The notes under the pieces are model-generated. The model saw nothing but the letters and a program-made list of their open reading frames with translations, did not search any database and was not told the origin of the DNA. DNA of 64,000 nucleotides from Prevotellaceae bacterium HUN156 (lineage in GTDB: Bacteria > Bacteroidota > Bacteroidia > Bacteroidales > Bacteroidaceae). Position 1 is the stretch's first letter. Every line of letters starts with the position of its first letter. The stretch is taken from the NCBI GenBank assembly GCA_900119285.1, contig FPIT01000007.1:186001-250000 (forward strand). Direction: 5' to 3'. Below, in pieces: positions 61,647 through 64,000 of this stretch. The position numbers were made by a program, and so were the translations under genes.

Positions 61647-61884
61647 ACGAAACGTAACACACGAGGCTCATTGCCGTAACACACGAGGCAGTTATATTAC
61701 GGATACGATTGAGCGTAGAGATTGAGCATTTTAAGGATTCAGCGATGACAGATGACAGATGACAGTTATTAGAAATTGGGTTGACAGTATAAGATTAGTA
61801 TTATATATATTATAATATATATAATACTAATTACTATTTTCTTCTCTTTTTCGAAAACTGTCATCTGTCATTACTGTCATTTTA
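61647..61884. repeat. Repeat element B: conserved 66-bp head, inverted word arms and perfect 38-bp AT palindrome
   Basis: Second copy of the element at 17.4-17.7 kb, in the opposite orientation. The head is at 61647-61712 (61/66 identical to element A) and contains two identical CGTAACACACGAGGC 15-mers at 61653 and 61675, a 22-bp period. Then come GATGACA words (three exact copies, 61744-61764), a perfect 38-bp palindrome (61794-61831), and inverted TGTCATC/TGTCATT words (61857-61880). The palindrome and arm words differ in sequence from element A, but the layout and palindrome length are the same. It fills the 413-bp gap before the first WYL gene. Confidence 0.8.
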
Positions 61885-61915
61885 GAATGTGTGGCGTAAT
61901 TTTTTTATAATTCTT

Positions 61916-61947
61916 TTTGGTTGTTTGCTGACTAATTTGTACCTTCG
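61916..61947 (+). promoter_or_regulatory. Promoter of the first WYL regulator
   Basis: -33 TTTG at 61916-61919; -7 TACCTTCG at 61940-61947 (one mismatch), 20-bp spacer. It excludes the in-frame ATG at 61889. The leader would be almost absent, about 0-5 nt before the ATG at 61952. Confidence 0.55.
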
Positions 61948-61951
61948 CACC

Positions 61952-62842
61952 ATGAAACCAGCTCAAATATTTCACCAATACATTTGGCTCATCAATACGC
62001 TCAGGGCCTATAGACAGCTAACCTTTGAGGAATTGAACAAGAAGTGGCAGGAAGATCAGATATCCGATGGCAATCCATTGCAGCGGTCATCATTCAATCG
62101 TCATCGTGATGCCATCCTCGATATGTTTGGCATCATTATCGACTGCGACAAGATAACCTATAAGTACTATATCAGCAATAAAGATGTACTTCGTGACGAT
62201 AGTATCGAGCGCTGGCTCTTCTCTACGCTCACAGTGCATGGTGTGCTGGCTGATAGCACTGCCATGAAAGAACGTCTGGTGCTGGAAGAAGCGCCTGCCG
62301 GCGAACAATATCTAGACATCATCATTCGAGCCATCCGCACTGACCATCGTCTGCGCATTGGCTACAAGAAGTTTCAGGCAGAGGGCTATGAAAAGGTAGT
62401 CTGCCCATACGCCTTGAAATTGTTTCATCAGCGCTGGTACCTGTTGGCTTTGACTGACGACGACCAGATGCGCATCTATGCCCTCGACCGTATTACAATG
62501 CTGCAGCTGACTGACGATACTTTTGTAATGCCAGAGGACTTCTCGCCACAAACCTACTTCAACGAGTATTATGGCATTCTAACTGACGACACGCCCATGG
62601 CCCACGTCATTGTCCGTGCCCATAAGTGGATGCCTAATTACCTGCGCACCCTACCCTTGCATCACTCCCAGCGCGAATTAGCATCTACTCCTGACTATGC
62701 CGACTTTTCCTACGACATTCGCCCCACGACCGATTTCCTTGGTGAACTACTCCGACATAGCGAAGGTATCGAAGTGCTAGAACCATTGGAACTACGCGAG
62801 AAAATGCGGCAAATGATAACCGAAACTCTTAAAAGATATTAA
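61952..62842 (+). CDS. WYL-domain transcriptional regulator 1
   Basis: 296 aa. The N-terminal winged-helix-like region (residues about 1-80) contains LTFEELNKKWQED. The WYL domain is centred on FHQRWYLLALTDDDQMRIYALDR (about residues 155-180), followed by the C-terminal WCX-like extension with YLRTLPLHHSQREL. WYL proteins bind ligands, often nucleotides, and regulate nearby or stress genes. It is paralogous to the gene at 63227. It lies directly next to element B. Confidence 0.88.
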   Translation: MKPAQIFHQYIWLINTLRAYRQLTFEELNKKWQEDQISDGNPLQRSSFNRHRDAILDMFGIIIDCDKITYKYYISNKDVLRDDSIERWLFSTLTVHGVLADSTAMKERLVLEEAPAGEQYLDIIIRAIRTDHRLRIGYKKFQAEGYEKVVCPYALKLFHQRWYLLALTDDDQMRIYALDRITMLQLTDDTFVMPEDFSPQTYFNEYYGILTDDTPMAHVIVRAHKWMPNYLRTLPLHHSQRELASTPDYADFSYDIRPTTDFLGELLRHSEGIEVLEPLELREKMRQMITETLKRY

Positions 62843-62849
62843 AATCCAA

Positions 62850-62889
62850 GGGGGTGTCCCAACTTTTGGGACACCCCCTCATTTATTTT
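62850..62889 (+). terminator. Terminator of the first WYL gene
   Basis: Perfect 11-bp stem GGGGGTGTCCC/GGGACACCCCC (62850-62860 with 62868-62878) and then TCATTTATTTT. Confidence 0.8.
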
Positions 62890-62931
62890 GCACTCGAAAT
62901 CAGAAATAACAACAATTTAAATCGAGTGTAT

Positions 62932-63129
62932 ATGGAAAATTTAGTATCTTTGATGATTTTACTCAGCGTTTTCACAAGCCTTATGCTTCTTACAGCATAC
63001 GTTACTGACGCATTTGCATGCAAGTGCATTAAATGGTTGGGACTGGAAGAAACTGACAATGAGCAGAATACTCCCACCATCCGCATTAGAAAGCAGGTCA
63101 AGTATGTTGAAGGAAATCTATTTGATTAG
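62932..63129 (+). CDS. Small single-span membrane protein
   Basis: 65 aa from the ATG at 62932; the ATG at 62854 lies inside the preceding terminator and is rejected. One hydrophobic helix (LVSLMILLSVFTSLMLLTAYV, about residues 3-23) is followed by a cytoplasmic-looking tail. Not recognised. The leader has the inverted pair CACTCGA/TCGAGTG (62891-62928), ending just before the start codon, which could mask translation. It sits between two paralogous WYL regulators and may be their target. Confidence 0.55.
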   Translation: MENLVSLMILLSVFTSLMLLTAYVTDAFACKCIKWLGLEETDNEQNTPTIRIRKQVKYVEGNLFD

Positions 63130-63167
63130 ACGATTCTATGAAATATGTGAAAAACTTGCTTTATTTC

Positions 63168-63198
63168 TTGCTTGTTTCAATTTATGGTCGTATATTTG
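63168..63198 (+). promoter_or_regulatory. Promoter of the second WYL regulator
   Basis: -33 TTG at 63168-63170 and -7 TATATTTG at 63191-63198, 20-bp spacer; ATG at 63227. Confidence 0.6.
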
Positions 63199-63226
63199 CA
63201 TATAGAACTATAAATGATCTAAAACA

Positions 63227-64000
63227 ATGGTAGGAAAGACCTTTAATCGCTACATCTGGCTTCTGAATATTCTTCTGCAAAAGAAGAAGCTAACATTCGA
63301 AGAAATCAGAGACCTCTGGAAAGACAGTCATTTAGACGATGGGAAGCCTTTGTCTCTTCGTACCTTTCATGAGCATAAGAAAGCGTTAGAAGAGACATTT
63401 TGCGTTCATATAAAATGCAATCCCTCTGATGGCTATCATTATTATATAGAAGATGCTCAGGTACTGCGAAACGATAGGACACGCCAATGGCTGCAAAATT
63501 CTTTCACGCTGTCGAATATGATTATTGCAGGTCACAATATGAATGGGCGCATATTGTTTGAGAATATTCCAAGAGGTACTGAGTATCTGCAACCAGTCAT
63601 TGAAGCCATGCAGCAGAATAAGGTTTTGATAATGGACTATGAGCCATTTGGTGCCCACCAAAAAACTTACCATATGGAACCATACGCCATGAAGGTTTAT
63701 CGTCAGCGATGGTATATCATAGGAAAACTTGAGGAACAGAATGCCATTCGTCATATAGCATTAGACAGAATTATTGACCTTCATCTGACAGATAAATCAT
63801 TCACAGTTCCAAAGAAGTTTAATGCAGAGAAATATTATGCAAACACCATTGGTATCTTTGTGAATGAGGAGTTGAAACCGCAGAAGGTCCGCATTCGTGT
63901 GTATGGCAATCAAGTGGATTATCTGCGCACACTCCCCCTGCATCGTTCTCAAGAGGAAGTACTCACCAAGAATGGACAGTTTAGTGAGTTTCAATACAAA
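63227..64000 (+). CDS. WYL-domain transcriptional regulator 2, 3' end outside window
   Basis: 258 codons from the ATG at 63227 to the window edge, without a stop. Same layout as the 61952 gene: N-terminal region with LTFEEIRDLWKDSH, WYL motif in YRQRWYIIGKLEEQNAIRHIALDR, and YLRTLPLHRSQEEV near the visible end. The two proteins are clearly paralogous but diverged, so this is an old duplication rather than a recent one. Confidence 0.87.
   Translation, partial: MVGKTFNRYIWLLNILLQKKKLTFEEIRDLWKDSHLDDGKPLSLRTFHEHKKALEETFCVHIKCNPSDGYHYYIEDAQVLRNDRTRQWLQNSFTLSNMIIAGHNMNGRILFENIPRGTEYLQPVIEAMQQNKVLIMDYEPFGAHQKTYHMEPYAMKVYRQRWYIIGKLEEQNAIRHIALDRIIDLHLTDKSFTVPKKFNAEKYYANTIGIFVNEELKPQKVRIRVYGNQVDYLRTLPLHRSQEEVLTKNGQFSEFQYK

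Noticed and set aside
1..64000. tRNA, rRNA, IS elements, integrases, prophage genes
   Set aside because: None was found on either strand by reading gaps and translations; short tRNA genes were looked for by T-loop-like GTTC words in gaps, without success.

Overview
The window is chromosomal DNA of a Bacteroidota, most likely an anaerobic Prevotellaceae (Prevotella/Segatella-like) member. Evidence: about 17 starts are preceded by the Bacteroidota promoter pair, -7 TAnnTTTG with a -33 TTG/TTTG 19-21 bp upstream; Shine-Dalgarno sequences are mostly absent; ferredoxin-linked 2-oxoacid oxidoreductase is present; the GH2 enzyme ends in a type IX-like sorting tail; and a eukaryote-type (GT3) glycogen synthase is used. 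No rRNA, tRNA, IS element, prophage or CRISPR array was seen. Two genes run off the ends: a U32 protein at the left and a WYL regulator at the right.

Left arm (1-17.3 kb, all minus strand). A seven-gene run starts at a promoter near 11.22 kb: zinc-ribbon protein, Hanks-type Ser/Thr kinase with membrane segments, a 1105-residue protein with four AAA+ modules, zinc-ribbon FHA protein, PP2C phosphatase, then metA and a U32 RNA-hydroxylase-like gene. The first five form a writer/eraser/reader/unfoldase phospho-signalling cassette and are the best candidate here for an uncharacterised system. Upstream lie an M13 peptidase, an ABC-F ATPase, an M15 peptidase and a GH77-derived protein that has lost most of its catalytic region.

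Middle (17.3-32.3 kb, plus strand). A repeat element (element A), mltG, a candidate minus-strand small RNA, glnS-TPR-dedA, the GDP-fucose genes manC-gmd-fcl, ptb-buk, and recJ-recQ. Then on the minus strand (32.3-42.7 kb): the ilv set (ilvD, ilvB, ilvN, acyl-ACP thioesterase, ilvC, with ilvC having its own promoter and a structured leader), an OmpA-family protein, and a four-gene 2-oxoisovalerate:ferredoxin oxidoreductase operon. The last, with Ptb-Buk, would give an ATP-yielding route from branched 2-oxoacids to branched fatty acids.

Right arm (42.7-64 kb). A 22-bp-period array of five dyads, a large secreted GH2 beta-galactosidase, folD and ffh, a TerB-DnaJ protein and an HD hydrolase, the Phe/Tyr operon pheA-aminotransferase-DAHP synthase/chorismate mutase-tyrA, a glycogen phosphorylase/GT3 synthase pair, and two paralogous WYL regulators. 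The Phe/Tyr operon is preceded by a complete attenuator: a leader peptide with four Phe and four Tyr in nine codons, an antiterminator segment and a terminator. Element B, a second copy of the repeat element, lies at 61.6-61.9 kb in the opposite orientation to element A.

Two genome-scale patterns cut across the genes. One is the element pair A/B: a conserved 66-bp head plus a perfect 38-bp AT palindrome flanked by inverted words. The other is a scatter of 7-bp-period tandem words that fill intercistronic gaps and also occur inside two coding regions, an ABC-F linker and the GT3 synthase.
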